From Mesorhizobium sp. DCY119 (lineage in GTDB: Bacteria > Pseudomonadota > Alphaproteobacteria > Rhizobiales > Rhizobiaceae), in contig NZ_CP031834.1 in assembly GCF_003590645.1 (NCBI RefSeq), positions 2,976,501 to 3,040,500 on the forward strand: a stretch of DNA of 64,000 bases. The letters are read 5' to 3'. Position numbers and translations under genes: made by a program. Of this stretch, positions 37,666-47,275 are shown piece after piece. The notes beneath the pieces were generated by a model that saw only the letters and a program-made list of their open reading frames with translations, was not told the origin of the DNA and did no database searches. The stretch's first letter is position 1. The number at the start of each line of letters is the position of its first letter.

Positions 37666-37794
37666 GCAATAAGGCCGATTTTGCCACCCGCCCCTTGACC
37701 GGACGGCAAACGGCAGCCATGTGACGAGCCAATTGAAAATATCTGTCGTGCGCCGCAGCTTGATTTGGGCGCCACTCTGGAAATACGAGCCCTC

Positions 37795-40413
37795 ATGGAC
37801 GTTGTCGTCGTCGAATCGCCGGCTAAAGCGAAAACAATCAACAAATACCTCGGTCGGAACTACAAGGTTCTGGCTTCCTATGGCCATGTCCGCGATCTTC
37901 CGGCCAAGGACGGATCGGTAAAGCCCGACGAAGATTTCGCCATGTCCTGGGCGGTCGACGGTCCTTCGGCCAAGCGGTTGACCGAAATCGCCAATGCGGT
38001 GAAAGCCGCCGATGGCCTGATCCTGGCGACCGACCCTGATCGCGAGGGTGAAGCGATCTCCTGGCACGTTCTGGAGGTGCTGAAGCAGAAGCGCGCATTG
38101 AAGGACAAGCCTGTCAGCCGCGTCGTCTTCAACGCCATCACCAAGCAGTCGGTGCTGGAGGCCATGGCCAATCCACGCCAGATCGACGCGCCGCTGGTCG
38201 ATGCCTATCTGGCGCGCCGTGCACTCGACTATCTCGTCGGCTTCACCCTTTCGCCGGTTCTGTGGCGCAAACTGCCCGGGGCTCGCTCGGCAGGCCGCGT
38301 GCAGTCTGTGGCGCTTCGTCTGGTCAGCGACCGCGAAGCCGAGATCGAGCGCTTCATCCGCGAGGAATACTGGCAGATCGCCGCCATGCTCGGCACGCCG
38401 CGCAACGACAAGTTCGAGGCGCGGCTCACTGCGTTCGAAGGCAAGAAGCTGCAGAAGCTTGATATTTCCTCGCAGGCCCAGGCCGAAGATATCAAGGCGA
38501 TGCTGGAAGGCGCGAGCTTCAAGGCATTGACGGTCGAAGCCAAGCCGACCAAGCGCAATCCCGGCCCGCCCTTCACCACTTCGACGCTGCAGCAGGCGGC
38601 ATCGTCGCGCCTCGGCTTTTCGGCGGTGCGCACCATGCAGGTCGCACAGCGTCTCTATGAAGGCATGGATATCGGCGGCGAGACGGCCGGCCTTATCACC
38701 TATATGCGAACCGACGGCGTGCAGATGGCGCCTGAGGCGGTGACGCAAGCACGTGAAGCCATCGTCAAGGAATTCGGCGACAAATACCTGCCGGAGAAGC
38801 CACGCTTCTATTCCGTCAAGGCCAAGAACGCGCAGGAAGCCCACGAAGCGATCCGCCCGACCGATTTCATGCGCACGCCGAACTCCGTGCGCCAATATCT
38901 CGATGCCGACCAGTTCAGGCTGTACGACATGATCTGGAAGCGCGCGATCGCCAGCCAGATGCAGCCGGCCGAGATCGAACGCACGACGGCCGAGATCGAG
39001 GCGACCAATGGCAGCCGCATCGCCGCCTTGCGCGCCGTCGGCTCGGTCATCCGCTTCGACGGCTTCATCGCCGCCTATACCGACCAGAAGGACGAGGATT
39101 CGGAGGACGAGGAAAACAAGCGTCTGCCGGAAATCCGCGCCGGTGAAGCGCTCGACCGTGATGCCATTCTCGCCACGCAGCATTCGACCGAACCGCCGCC
39201 GCGCTATTCGGAAGCCTCGCTGATCAAGAAGATGGAAGAGCTCGGCATCGGCCGTCCTTCCACCTACACGGCGATCCTGAAGACGCTCGAAGACCGCGAA
39301 TACGTCACCATCGATAAGCGCCGGCTGATCCCGCAATCCAAGGGACGGCTGTTGTCGGCCTTCCTGGAAAGCTTCTTCGAAAAATATGTCGAGTATGATT
39401 TCACCGCGGCACTCGAGGAAAAGCTCGACGAGATTTCCGACGGCAAGCTCGCGTGGAAGGACGTGCTGCGCGACTTCTGGAAAGACTTTTCGGCCTCCGT
39501 CGACGACATCAAGGAACTGCGCGTCACCGACGTGCTCGACGCGCTGAACGAAGAACTTGCGCCGCTGGTGTTCCCGGCGCGCGAGGACGGTTCCAATCCG
39601 CGCATCTGCCCGAAATGCGGCACCGGCAACCTGTCGCTGAAGCTCGGCAAATATGGCGCCTTCGTCGGCTGCTCGAACTATCCCGAATGCGGTTTCACGC
39701 GCCAGCTTGGCGACGCCGTCAATGGCGATGGCGAATCTGCCGGCGGTGAAGACGGCAACAGGGTGCTGGGCACAGACCCTTACACATCCGAAGAGATCAC
39801 GCTGCGCAGCGGCCGCTTCGGCCCGTATATCCAGCGTGGCGAAGGCAAGGAAGCCAAACGTTCCAGCCTACCGAAGGGCTGGACGCCGGCAAGCATCGAC
39901 CACGAAAAGGCGCTGGCGCTGCTGGCTCTGCCGCGCGATGTCGGAAAACATCCCGAAAGCGGCAAGATGATCTCCGCCGGGCTTGGACGCTACGGCCCCT
40001 TCGTGCTTCATGATGGCACCTACGCCAATCTGGAAAGCATCGAGGACGTGTTCTCGATCGGCCTCAACCGCGCCGTTTCGGTGATTGCCGAAAAGCAGTC
40101 GAAGGGCAAGGGCGGCCGCAATGGCGGCACACCTGCCGCGCTCAAGGAGCTCGGCGAGCATCCGGACGGCGGCGCAATCACCGTGCGCGACGGTAAATAC
40201 GGGCCTTACGTCAATTTCGGCAAGATCAACGCGACGCTGCCTAAGGGCAAGGATCCGATGACCGTGACGGTCGAGGACGCCCTGGCATTGATTGCCGAGA
40301 AGGAAGCCAAGGGCGGCGGCAAGAAGCCGGTACGGGCCAAGGCCGCAGCGACCAAGAAGGCGCCCGCAAAAAAAGCACCAGCTAAGAAGCCGGCAGCGAA
40401 AACAAAGGACTAG
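37795..40413 (+). CDS. topA: DNA topoisomerase I
   Basis: Type IA enzyme that relaxes negative supercoils. The 872-residue protein starts MDVVVVESPAKAKTINKYLG, with the TOPRIM acidic triad in TDPDREGEAISWH, the catalytic Tyr in GLITYMRTDG (about residue 305), a four-Cys zinc finger (ICPKCGTGNL then GCSNYPECGF, near residue 610) and several C-terminal repeats. It ends in a Lys/Ala/Pro-rich tail. A TTG ten codons upstream is not preferred. rnr follows six bases after the stop. Confidence 0.96.
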   Translation: MDVVVVESPAKAKTINKYLGRNYKVLASYGHVRDLPAKDGSVKPDEDFAMSWAVDGPSAKRLTEIANAVKAADGLILATDPDREGEAISWHVLEVLKQKRALKDKPVSRVVFNAITKQSVLEAMANPRQIDAPLVDAYLARRALDYLVGFTLSPVLWRKLPGARSAGRVQSVALRLVSDREAEIERFIREEYWQIAAMLGTPRNDKFEARLTAFEGKKLQKLDISSQAQAEDIKAMLEGASFKALTVEAKPTKRNPGPPFTTSTLQQAASSRLGFSAVRTMQVAQRLYEGMDIGGETAGLITYMRTDGVQMAPEAVTQAREAIVKEFGDKYLPEKPRFYSVKAKNAQEAHEAIRPTDFMRTPNSVRQYLDADQFRLYDMIWKRAIASQMQPAEIERTTAEIEATNGSRIAALRAVGSVIRFDGFIAAYTDQKDEDSEDEENKRLPEIRAGEALDRDAILATQHSTEPPPRYSEASLIKKMEELGIGRPSTYTAILKTLEDREYVTIDKRRLIPQSKGRLLSAFLESFFEKYVEYDFTAALEEKLDEISDGKLAWKDVLRDFWKDFSASVDDIKELRVTDVLDALNEELAPLVFPAREDGSNPRICPKCGTGNLSLKLGKYGAFVGCSNYPECGFTRQLGDAVNGDGESAGGEDGNRVLGTDPYTSEEITLRSGRFGPYIQRGEGKEAKRSSLPKGWTPASIDHEKALALLALPRDVGKHPESGKMISAGLGRYGPFVLHDGTYANLESIEDVFSIGLNRAVSVIAEKQSKGKGGRNGGTPAALKELGEHPDGGAITVRDGKYGPYVNFGKINATLPKGKDPMTVTVEDALALIAEKEAKGGGKKPVRAKAAATKKAPAKKAPAKKPAAKTKD

Positions 40414-40419
40414 CACGCT

Positions 40420-42747
40420 TTGGCAAGGAAAATCTCCGGACGCAAAGGCGCGATCGGCAAGGACGGGTCCCCTGGCCCGTCTGCATCCGGAGACAAATCC
40501 AAGGATTTTCGTCCGACGCGCGACGACATCCTGCGCTACATCGCCAACAATCCTGACAAGAGCGGCAAGCGCGAGATCGCCAAGGCGTTTTCGCTCAAGG
40601 GCGAAGACCGCATCTGGCTGAAGGATATGCTGCGCGACCTTCAGGACGAAGGCGCGCTGGAGAAGGACCGCAAGCGGCTGGTTCGCCCCGGCGCCCTGCC
40701 CCATGTCGCGGTGCTCGACATTTTCGCGCGCGATGCCGATGGCGGCCTGCTCGGACGCCCGACCGATCAACCGGAAGACGCGCTGCCGACGGTGGTGTCC
40801 ATCAAGATGTCGCGCGGCAGCGGCCCGACTGCAGGCATCGGCGACCGCGTGCTGGCAAAGACCTTCCCGACCCATGCCGAAACCGGCCCGGCCTACACCG
40901 CACGGGTGATGAAGATTTTCGAGAAGCGCAAGGACGCCGTTCTCGGCGTCTTCCGCGTGCTTCAGGACGGAACGTTCCGCATCGAACCGGTCGAGCGCCG
41001 GCAGCCGGAATTGACCGTCGAGAAGGAATACCAGAACGGCGCCCAGAACGGCGATCTGGTTGAGGTCGAGCCGCAGCGCGCCACGCGCTACGGGCTGCCG
41101 CGTGCAAAGGTTCTGAACGTCGTCGGTTCGCTGACCAGCGAAAAGGCGGTCTCGATGATCGCCATCCACGCGCACGAGATCCCGCATATCTTCCCGTCCG
41201 AAGTGCTGGCCGAATCCGAAGCGGTGAAGCCGGCAACGCTTTCAGGCCGCGAGGACTGGCGCGAAGTGCCGCTGATCACCATCGATCCGGCTGATGCCAA
41301 GGATCATGACGACGCGGTTTTCGCCGAACCCGACACGGACGAAAGCAACCCCGGCGGTGTCATTGCCATTGTCGCCATCGCCGATGTCGCCGCCTATATC
41401 CGCTCCGGCACGGCACTCGATCGCGAAGCCCTGAAGCGCGGCAATTCGGTCTATTTCCCCGACCGCGTCGTGCCGATGCTGCCGGAACGCATCTCCAACG
41501 ACCTCTGCTCGCTGAAGGAGAAGGTCGACAGGCCTGCACTTGCCGTGCGCATGGTGTTTTCGGCCGAGGGACGCAAGATCCGCCACTCCTTCCACCGCAT
41601 CATGATGCGGTCAGCCGCCCGCCTCGCCTACAGCCAGGCACAGGCAGCAATTGACGGCGTGACGGACGACACGACCGGTCTGATACTCGAGCCGATCCTG
41701 AAGCCGCTGTGGGCCGCCTATGGCGTCTTGAAGCGGGGCCGCGATTCGCGCCAGCCGCTGGAACTGGACCTACCCGAGCGCAAGATTCTGCTGAAGCCCG
41801 ACGGCACGGTCGACCGGGTCATCGTGCCGGACCGGCTCGACGCCCACAAGCTGATCGAAGAATTCATGATCCAGGCCAATGTCGCGGCCGCCGAGACATT
41901 GGAAGCCAAGAAGCAGAGCCTGGTCTATCGCACCCATGATGCGCCCTCATTGGTAAAGCAGGAATCGCTGCGCGAATTCCTGGCCACGCTGGGCCTGTCG
42001 CTGGCGCGCGGCGCACAGATGAAACCGGCGCAGTTCAACCAGATACTCGACCAGGTGAGAGGCGCCGAGAACGAGGCGCTGGTCAACGAGGTCGTGTTGC
42101 GTTCCCAGAGCCAGGCGCTGTACTCACCTGAAAACCTTGGCCATTTCGGCCTCAATCTGCGGCGCTATGCGCATTTCACCTCGCCGATCCGCCGCTACGC
42201 CGACCTTATCGTCCACCGAGCCTTGATTGGCGCGCTGGGGCTCGGCGCCGACGGTATTTCGCGCGGCGAAGAAGAGCGGCTTGAGGATATTTCGGCGCTG
42301 ATCTCGGCAACCGAGCGCCGCGCCATGGCCGCCGAACGCGACACTGTCGACCGGCTGATTGCCGGCTATCTTTCCGGCCAGATCAACGAAACGTTCGACG
42401 CCCGTATCTCCGGCGTCACCAAGGCGGGGCTATTTGTCCAATTGCCGCAGTTCGGCGCAGATGGTTTCATACCGGTGTCATCTTTGGATGGCGACTACTA
42501 TATCTACGACGAGGCTGCCCGAGCGCTTTTTGGAGATCGCACCGGAAAAGGCTATCAGCTGGCAGACCGGGTTGAAGTTCGCCTCATCGAGGTAGCACCC
42601 TTGGCAGGCGCCATGCGCTTCGAAATGCTGACCGACCCGAAACCTTTGCCGGGGTCAAAAAGGTCCTTCCACAAGGCCAAGGCGCAAAGACCGCGGGGCC
42701 GCGCATCACAACAGTCGCGCGGACCGGCCCGCAACAGGAGACGTTGA
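40420..42747 (+). CDS. rnr: Ribonuclease R
   Basis: Processive 3'-5' exoribonuclease that degrades structured RNA. The 775-residue protein has an N-terminal helix-turn-helix segment (RDDILRYIANNPDKSGKREI), cold-shock domains, the RNB catalytic motif ITIDPADAKDHDDAVFAEPD with its metal Asp residues, and a C-terminal S1 domain (FDARISGVTKAGLFVQLPQ) followed by a basic tail. The start codon is TTG. It runs directly after topA and overlaps the DUF983 start by one base. Confidence 0.95.
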   Translation: MARKISGRKGAIGKDGSPGPSASGDKSKDFRPTRDDILRYIANNPDKSGKREIAKAFSLKGEDRIWLKDMLRDLQDEGALEKDRKRLVRPGALPHVAVLDIFARDADGGLLGRPTDQPEDALPTVVSIKMSRGSGPTAGIGDRVLAKTFPTHAETGPAYTARVMKIFEKRKDAVLGVFRVLQDGTFRIEPVERRQPELTVEKEYQNGAQNGDLVEVEPQRATRYGLPRAKVLNVVGSLTSEKAVSMIAIHAHEIPHIFPSEVLAESEAVKPATLSGREDWREVPLITIDPADAKDHDDAVFAEPDTDESNPGGVIAIVAIADVAAYIRSGTALDREALKRGNSVYFPDRVVPMLPERISNDLCSLKEKVDRPALAVRMVFSAEGRKIRHSFHRIMMRSAARLAYSQAQAAIDGVTDDTTGLILEPILKPLWAAYGVLKRGRDSRQPLELDLPERKILLKPDGTVDRVIVPDRLDAHKLIEEFMIQANVAAAETLEAKKQSLVYRTHDAPSLVKQESLREFLATLGLSLARGAQMKPAQFNQILDQVRGAENEALVNEVVLRSQSQALYSPENLGHFGLNLRRYAHFTSPIRRYADLIVHRALIGALGLGADGISRGEEERLEDISALISATERRAMAAERDTVDRLIAGYLSGQINETFDARISGVTKAGLFVQLPQFGADGFIPVSSLDGDYYIYDEAARALFGDRTGKGYQLADRVEVRLIEVAPLAGAMRFEMLTDPKPLPGSKRSFHKAKAQRPRGRASQQSRGPARNRRR

Positions 42748-43181
42748 TGGAACAGCAGGTTTTCGGTGGGGCGCACCAGGTGGATCGTCCGGCGCGACCG
42801 CTCTGGACGGCGATCAAGCGTGGTCTTCTGTGCCGCTGCCCGCATTGCGGGGAAGGCAAGCTGTTCGAATCATTCCTCAAGCCGGTGGACAGATGCGCGC
42901 ATTGCGGCGAGGAAATGTTTCATCACCGTGCCGACGACCTGCCGGCCTATCTCGTCGTCGTCATTGTCGGCCACATCATCGTCGGCGCCTTCATGGGCGT
43001 GGAGGCCACGAGCACGCTTTCAACCTGGCAGCATCTTGCCATCTGGGTGCCTTTGACGATCATCATGGCGCTTGCCCTGCTGCGACCGGTCAAGGGCGCT
43101 GTCGTCGGACTGCAATGGGCGCTCTATATGCACGGGTTCGGCGAAGAAGAAGACTACATCGAATCTCACCCCGAGGCCTGA
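42747..43181 (+). CDS. DUF983 domain-containing protein
   Basis: A 144-residue membrane protein with two helices after an N-terminal zinc-ribbon-like region: RCPHCGEGKLFESFLKPVDRC then AHCGEEMFHHRADDLP, giving two CxxC pairs. Two hydrophobic segments follow (AYLVVVIVGHIIVGAF and LAIWVPLTIIMALALL). DUF983 has no known function. A CAGGAG ribosome site and one-base overlap show coupling to rnr. Confidence 0.9.
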   Translation: MEQQVFGGAHQVDRPARPLWTAIKRGLLCRCPHCGEGKLFESFLKPVDRCAHCGEEMFHHRADDLPAYLVVVIVGHIIVGAFMGVEATSTLSTWQHLAIWVPLTIIMALALLRPVKGAVVGLQWALYMHGFGEEEDYIESHPEA

Positions 43182-43256
43182 AATTCGACTTCTGGAGCAA
43201 TGCTCAGTCCTTTGGAATAATTCCGTCTGGCTGCAGATTGTCCTAAAGGGGATTTC

Positions 43257-43997
43257 ATGGACGGAATGACGAAAGCACAAGTGGACAAAGCCGAAGGTCG
43301 GGACTTCGCGCTCGGCGCAGGCCCGAAAAGGCCGCGCGACGCCGCGACCCTGATGCTGCTCGACCGAAAGGGCGACGATGTCTTCGTGCTCATGGGCCGG
43401 CGTCACGCCAGCCACGCCTTCATGCCGGGAAAATTCGTCTTCCCGGGCGGTCGCACAGACCCGGCCGACAGCCGCATACCCGTGACCGACAGCCTGCACC
43501 CCGACGAAGCGGCGAAACTCATTGGCACCGTTGCCAGTGGCAGCGCCACGCGGGCCCGTGCCATCGCGCTGTCAGCCATCCGCGAGACCTATGAAGAAGC
43601 GGGTCTGCTTATAGGCCACAAAGCGCCGTTCGCCACCGGCAAGGCTGACTGGCAGGGTTTCGTCGAACATGGCGTGCAGCCCTCCCTCAAGCCGCTGCGC
43701 TTCATCGCCCGCGCGATCACACCTCCCGGAAGAGTGCGCCGTTTCGACACGCGCTTCCTCTCCGCCTGGCGCAGCGACGTCGCTGTTGAGTTGCCGGACG
43801 GCGGACCGACCAATGAGCTGGAAGAACTCATGTGGCTGCCGCTGCCCGAGGCGCGGCAAGCCGATATTCCAGCCATCACCAAGACAATCCTCGAAGAACT
43901 TGAACAGCGATTGGCGCAGGATCCCTTGCTTCGCCCCGGCGGGGCCGTGCCCTTCTATCGCATGATCCGCAAACGCTTCGTCCGCGAAATTCTCTGA
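43257..43997 (+). CDS. NUDIX hydrolase
   Basis: A 246-residue pyrophosphohydrolase-like protein. The Nudix box core is AIRETYEEAGLLIG near residue 115, preceded by the FPGGRTDPADS loop. The C-terminal half (LRFIARAITPPGRVRRFDTRFL) fits the longer NUDIX subgroup. Substrate unknown. The ATG follows AAAGGGGATTTC, a good ribosome site. The neighbours topA, rnr and DUF983 in front make cotranscription likely. Confidence 0.9.
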   Translation: MDGMTKAQVDKAEGRDFALGAGPKRPRDAATLMLLDRKGDDVFVLMGRRHASHAFMPGKFVFPGGRTDPADSRIPVTDSLHPDEAAKLIGTVASGSATRARAIALSAIRETYEEAGLLIGHKAPFATGKADWQGFVEHGVQPSLKPLRFIARAITPPGRVRRFDTRFLSAWRSDVAVELPDGGPTNELEELMWLPLPEARQADIPAITKTILEELEQRLAQDPLLRPGGAVPFYRMIRKRFVREIL

Positions 43998-44020
43998 CAA
44001 ATTCTAGGCTCCCGCATAAA

Positions 44021-45205
44021 ATGACTGCCAATTCCCAATCGCCGGAAGACGACGTGCCAATGCGCTGGCTGTCGATTTCGGCAGCCATTGCCTCGATCAG
44101 CGTTGTCGGCATCGCCATCGGCCTCGGCATGCCGCTTCTCAGCATCATATTGGAAACGCGCGGCCACTCGGCATCCATGATCGGGTTGAATACGGCAATT
44201 GCGGGCTTGGCTTCGATTGCGGCTGCGCCCATGGCAACCCCGCTCGCGGTGCGTTTCGGCGTCGTCTGGACGATGCTCGCCATGATCTTTCTCGGCGCGC
44301 TGGCCTTCGTTGGCTTCTATTTCGCGCCGGCGTTCTGGATGTGGTTTCCGCTGCGCGTAATCCTGCATCTCGCTCTCACCGTTCTGTTCATCCTCTCCGA
44401 ATTCTGGATCAGCACATCGGCGCCACCGCACCGGCGCGGACTGGTTCTCGGCATCTATGCGACAGTGCTGTCGCTGGGGTTTGCCGCCGGCCCATGGCTT
44501 TTCGCCCAGATGGGCAGCTCAGGATTCCTGCCTTTCGGCACCGTGTTCGTGCTTGTCACCATCGCCGCAATCCCCGTGCTTGCGGCCTGGCGCGAAAGCC
44601 CGGCGATCGTTGTCGAAGGCGGCTCGGGCGGCTTCATTCGCTACATCTGGCTGGTGCCGACGGCGACCGCTGCCGTGCTGGTCTTCGGGGCCGTGGAGAC
44701 CGGCGGCTTTGCGCTGTTTCCGGTCTATGGCAACCGAATCGGCTACTCGGAAGGCGACGCCGCCCTGCTCCTGACCATGATCGGTCTCGGCAATGTACTG
44801 ATGCAGATACCGCTGGGCATGATTTCCGACCGCATCGGCGACCGCCGCTATCTGCTGCTGATCTGTGCGGCGGTGGGGCTGGCGGGCATGATCCTGCTAC
44901 CCCATGTGCAGATGAACTGGCATCTGGTGGCGGGCCTGCTGTTTCTCTGGGGCGGGGTCGTCGCAGCACTGTACACAATCGGCCTCGCACATCTCGGCTC
45001 GCAGCTTTCCGGCCATGAACTGGCAAATGCAAATGCCGCCTTCGTGCTTTGCTATGGCCTCGGCATGGTGGCCGGACCGCAGGCGATCGGCATCGGCATG
45101 GATATGTTCGGCACAAGAGGTTTCGGCTGGACGCTCGCCCTTTTCTTTGCAGCTTACATCGTTCTGGCGGGCACCCGGCTCATAGCCGGCAGCCGGCGGG
45201 CTTGA
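44021..45205 (+). CDS. MFS transporter
   Basis: A 394-residue major-facilitator protein with twelve predicted helices. The segment FEVVWTMLAM-type loop between helices 2 and 3 is weak, but PHRRGLVLGIYATVLSLGFAAGPW in the first half and IPLGMISDRIGDRRYLLLICA in the second, with its DRxGDRR loop, are typical. It is 23 bases after the NUDIX stop. Its stop codon lies inside the -35 element of the rpmG promoter. Substrate unknown. Confidence 0.88.
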   Translation: MTANSQSPEDDVPMRWLSISAAIASISVVGIAIGLGMPLLSIILETRGHSASMIGLNTAIAGLASIAAAPMATPLAVRFGVVWTMLAMIFLGALAFVGFYFAPAFWMWFPLRVILHLALTVLFILSEFWISTSAPPHRRGLVLGIYATVLSLGFAAGPWLFAQMGSSGFLPFGTVFVLVTIAAIPVLAAWRESPAIVVEGGSGGFIRYIWLVPTATAAVLVFGAVETGGFALFPVYGNRIGYSEGDAALLLTMIGLGNVLMQIPLGMISDRIGDRRYLLLICAAVGLAGMILLPHVQMNWHLVAGLLFLWGGVVAALYTIGLAHLGSQLSGHELANANAAFVLCYGLGMVAGPQAIGIGMDMFGTRGFGWTLALFFAAYIVLAGTRLIAGSRRA

Positions 45206-45229
45206 CTTTCCGCGCACGTTCTTTATGTG
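45202..45229 (+). promoter_or_regulatory. Promoter of rpmG
   Basis: CTTGACT with -35 TTGACT at 45202-45207, a 16-base spacer and -10 TATGTG at 45224-45229. This is a strong match to the alphaproteobacterial housekeeping consensus and overlaps the stop codon of the MFS gene. Expected leader about 70 bases. Confidence 0.65.
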
Positions 45230-45308
45230 TCGCGCCAAGTTTCCCGCGTCCGGGCTCTTTTGCCGTGGTCAGGCGGCCCGAACTCCAGAAAATTAACGGA
45301 CGAAAATC

Positions 45309-45476
45309 ATGGCAAAAGCCGCAAACATCAAGATCAAGCTCCTGTCGACCGCCGATACCGGCTTTTTCTACGTGACGAGCAAGAACAGCCGCACGAAGAC
45401 GGAAAAGCTGTCCTTCCGCAAATACGATCCGGTCGCCAAGAAGCACGTCGAATTCAAGGAAACGAAGATCAAGTAA
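45309..45476 (+). CDS. rpmG: 50S ribosomal protein L33
   Basis: A 55-residue ribosomal protein beginning [20 protein letters not shown] and containing the family pattern [20 protein letters not shown] and a basic [11 protein letters not shown] end. It lacks the zinc-binding CxxC pairs, so it is the zinc-independent form. It has its own promoter and is followed by two intrinsic terminators. Confidence 0.97.
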   Translation: MAKAANIKIKLLSTADTGFFYVTSKNSRTKTEKLSFRKYDPVAKKHVEFKETKIK

Positions 45477-45496
45477 TCTTCGATTCTCCTGCTGGA

Positions 45497-45523
45497 AAAA
45501 CGCCGCCTCCGGGCGGCGTTTTC
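45497..45523 (+). terminator. Intrinsic terminator 1 after rpmG
   Basis: Stem AACGCCGCC / GGCGGCGTT (45499-45507 and 45512-45520) with a four-base loop and a T-run, 21 bases after the rpmG stop. Confidence 0.85.
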
Positions 45524-45543
45524 ATTTCTGGAAATGGAAAAGA

Positions 45544-45570
45544 AAAACGGGCCTCTCGGCCCGTTTTTTC
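45544..45570. terminator. Intrinsic terminator 2 after rpmG (bidirectional)
   Basis: Stem AAAACGGGCC / GGCCCGTTTT with a TCTC loop (45544-45567) followed by two more T. The A-run upstream lets it also work on the minus strand. It lies just 20 bases after the first terminator. Confidence 0.8.
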
Positions 45571-45631
45571 ATGCTTCATGTGAGAATTAGGGGGCCGGTC
45601 GGCGTTCTGACAGCGGTACGAGGAGGCCACT

Positions 45632-45823
45632 ATGTGCCAGTGCCAACCGGCCGACCCCATGGACCCAGGAGATGCGGCGGACCTGAGCATCATGGGGCGT
45701 CGGCAGGACAATCCGGCATCTCCTCGCGCCGGTGTCCGTTCTTTCGCTGGAACATTCGCGCAAGACCAATTGAAAATCAACACTTTCTTAACCAATGCTA
45801 CCGAATCGCTTGGATTAAGGTAA
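45632..45823 (+). CDS. Possible small protein (63 residues), doubtful
   Basis: Open frame starting MCQCQPADPMDPGDAADLSI in the 388-base gap between rpmG and pleD. A near-perfect AGGAGG lies five bases before the ATG, and the first 30 codons prefer G or C at the third position, but codon use drifts to A/T after that. No family is recognised and no terminator follows. It may be a real small protein, a degraded gene or chance. Confidence 0.3.
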   Translation: MCQCQPADPMDPGDAADLSIMGRRQDNPASPRAGVRSFAGTFAQDQLKINTFLTNATESLGLR

Positions 45824-45864
45824 ACACCCCTTCTCCTGATTCGCCGCACAACCCGATTTCGCAG

Positions 45865-47238
45865 CTATGCAGCTTTTGCGACTACCCGGTTGCGCCCCGC
45901 CGTCTTGGCCTCATAGAGCGCGACATCAGCCCGCTTCATCAAATCCTCGACCGTATCGGTGCCGCGCCTGAGCGAAGACACACCCACGCTGATGGTCACA
46001 TTCAGCGTCTGGCCATCCTTGCCGACAGAGAATGGCGTTTGGGCAATCTCGGAACGGATGCGCTCGGCGACCTTTTCGGCGATCGCCCCATCGGTGTCCG
46101 GCATGACGACCACGAACTCTTCGCCGCCATAGCGGCAAGCCAGATCGATGCCGCGCACATTCTTGCGCAACCGGCGTGCGAATTCGCGCAGCACATCGTC
46201 GCCGCCGTCGTGACCATAGGTGTCGTTGACCGACTTGAACCGGTCCAGATCGGTGATCATCACCGAAATCGGACGACGACGCGCAACGGCGCGGTCGAAC
46301 AGGGTCTGCAGATGGCTGTCGAGATAACGGCGGTTATGCAGGCCGGTCAGCCCGTCCGTCACCGCCATTTCGATCGTCTGCGTGACGCTGGCGCGCAGAT
46401 GGTCGTTATAGCGCTTGCGCTTGACCTGCGTGCGCAGGCGGGCAGTCAGTTCCTGCTGGTCTATCGGGCGAATGAGATAGTCGTTCACGCCGAGCTCGAG
46501 CCCACGAATGATGCGCTCCTCCTCGCCCTCGTCCGCCAGCAGAATGATCGGCACAAAGCGTGTGCGATCGAGCGAGCGCAATTGCGAGCAAAGCCGTAGC
46601 GGATCGAACTCGGCAAAGCCGGTCGAGACGATGATGCACTCGTAGGGCAGTTCGGCCGCCTGGAAAAACCCGGTATGCGGATCGGCTACAACGTCGAGAT
46701 CGGCCGCCTGCCGCAGCATTTTCTGGATGCGCTCAAAGGAGGACGGACGCTCATCGACCAGAAGCACTTTCGGCGTGACGTCTTCGGACGGCGGACGGCG
46801 GCTCAGAAGCTCTTCGATGCCGATGTTGCGCGTGGTCGAGGCACGAAGGCGCAATTCGTCGGTGAGCATCTTCAGGCGCACAAGACTTTTTACCCGCGTC
46901 ATCAACTGAAGATCATTCACCGGCTTGGTCAGGAAATCGTCGGCTCCCACCTCCAGCCCGCGAATACGGTCGGAAACCTGGTCCAGCGCGGTGACCATCA
47001 CCACAGGAATATGCGAGGTCGCAGGATCGCCCTTCAGCCGCCGACAGACCTCGAAGCCGTCCATATACGGCATCATCACGTCGAGCAGGACGACATCGAC
47101 CTTGTCGTTCTGGCAGGTTTCAATGGCGTCCGCACCGTTGGTGGCCGTCAGCACATCGAAATATTCAGCGAGCAGCCGAACCTCGAGCAGCTTCACATTG
47201 GCAGGAATGTCGTCGACGACGAGAATACGCGCGGTCAT
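45865..47238 (-). CDS. pleD: PleD family response regulator diguanylate cyclase
   Basis: Makes cyclic di-GMP after phosphorylation and controls polar development. The 457-residue protein has two receiver domains and a GGDEF domain. The first receiver keeps the phospho-acceptor Asp53 (VVLLDVMMPYMDG) and Lys (FLTKPVND). The second has lost both (IIVSTGFAEFD and LIRPID) and is an adaptor. The catalytic motif is RYGGEEFVV, with an RGID allosteric site ten residues upstream. Start at 47238 follows from removing 47 unrelated residues. It lies 37 bases after divK. Confidence 0.95.
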   Translation of the reverse strand: MTARILVVDDIPANVKLLEVRLLAEYFDVLTATNGADAIETCQNDKVDVVLLDVMMPYMDGFEVCRRLKGDPATSHIPVVMVTALDQVSDRIRGLEVGADDFLTKPVNDLQLMTRVKSLVRLKMLTDELRLRASTTRNIGIEELLSRRPPSEDVTPKVLLVDERPSSFERIQKMLRQAADLDVVADPHTGFFQAAELPYECIIVSTGFAEFDPLRLCSQLRSLDRTRFVPIILLADEGEEERIIRGLELGVNDYLIRPIDQQELTARLRTQVKRKRYNDHLRASVTQTIEMAVTDGLTGLHNRRYLDSHLQTLFDRAVARRRPISVMITDLDRFKSVNDTYGHDGGDDVLREFARRLRKNVRGIDLACRYGGEEFVVVMPDTDGAIAEKVAERIRSEIAQTPFSVGKDGQTLNVTISVGVSSLRRGTDTVEDLMKRADVALYEAKTAGRNRVVAKAA

Positions 47239-47275
47239 GATGCTTCCTGCCGATGCGAGGGCGACGGAGCAGGCA

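Noticed and set aside
37615-39336. 573-residue open frame on the minus strand
   Set aside because: Antisense to topA, with no recognisable domain and no ribosome site.
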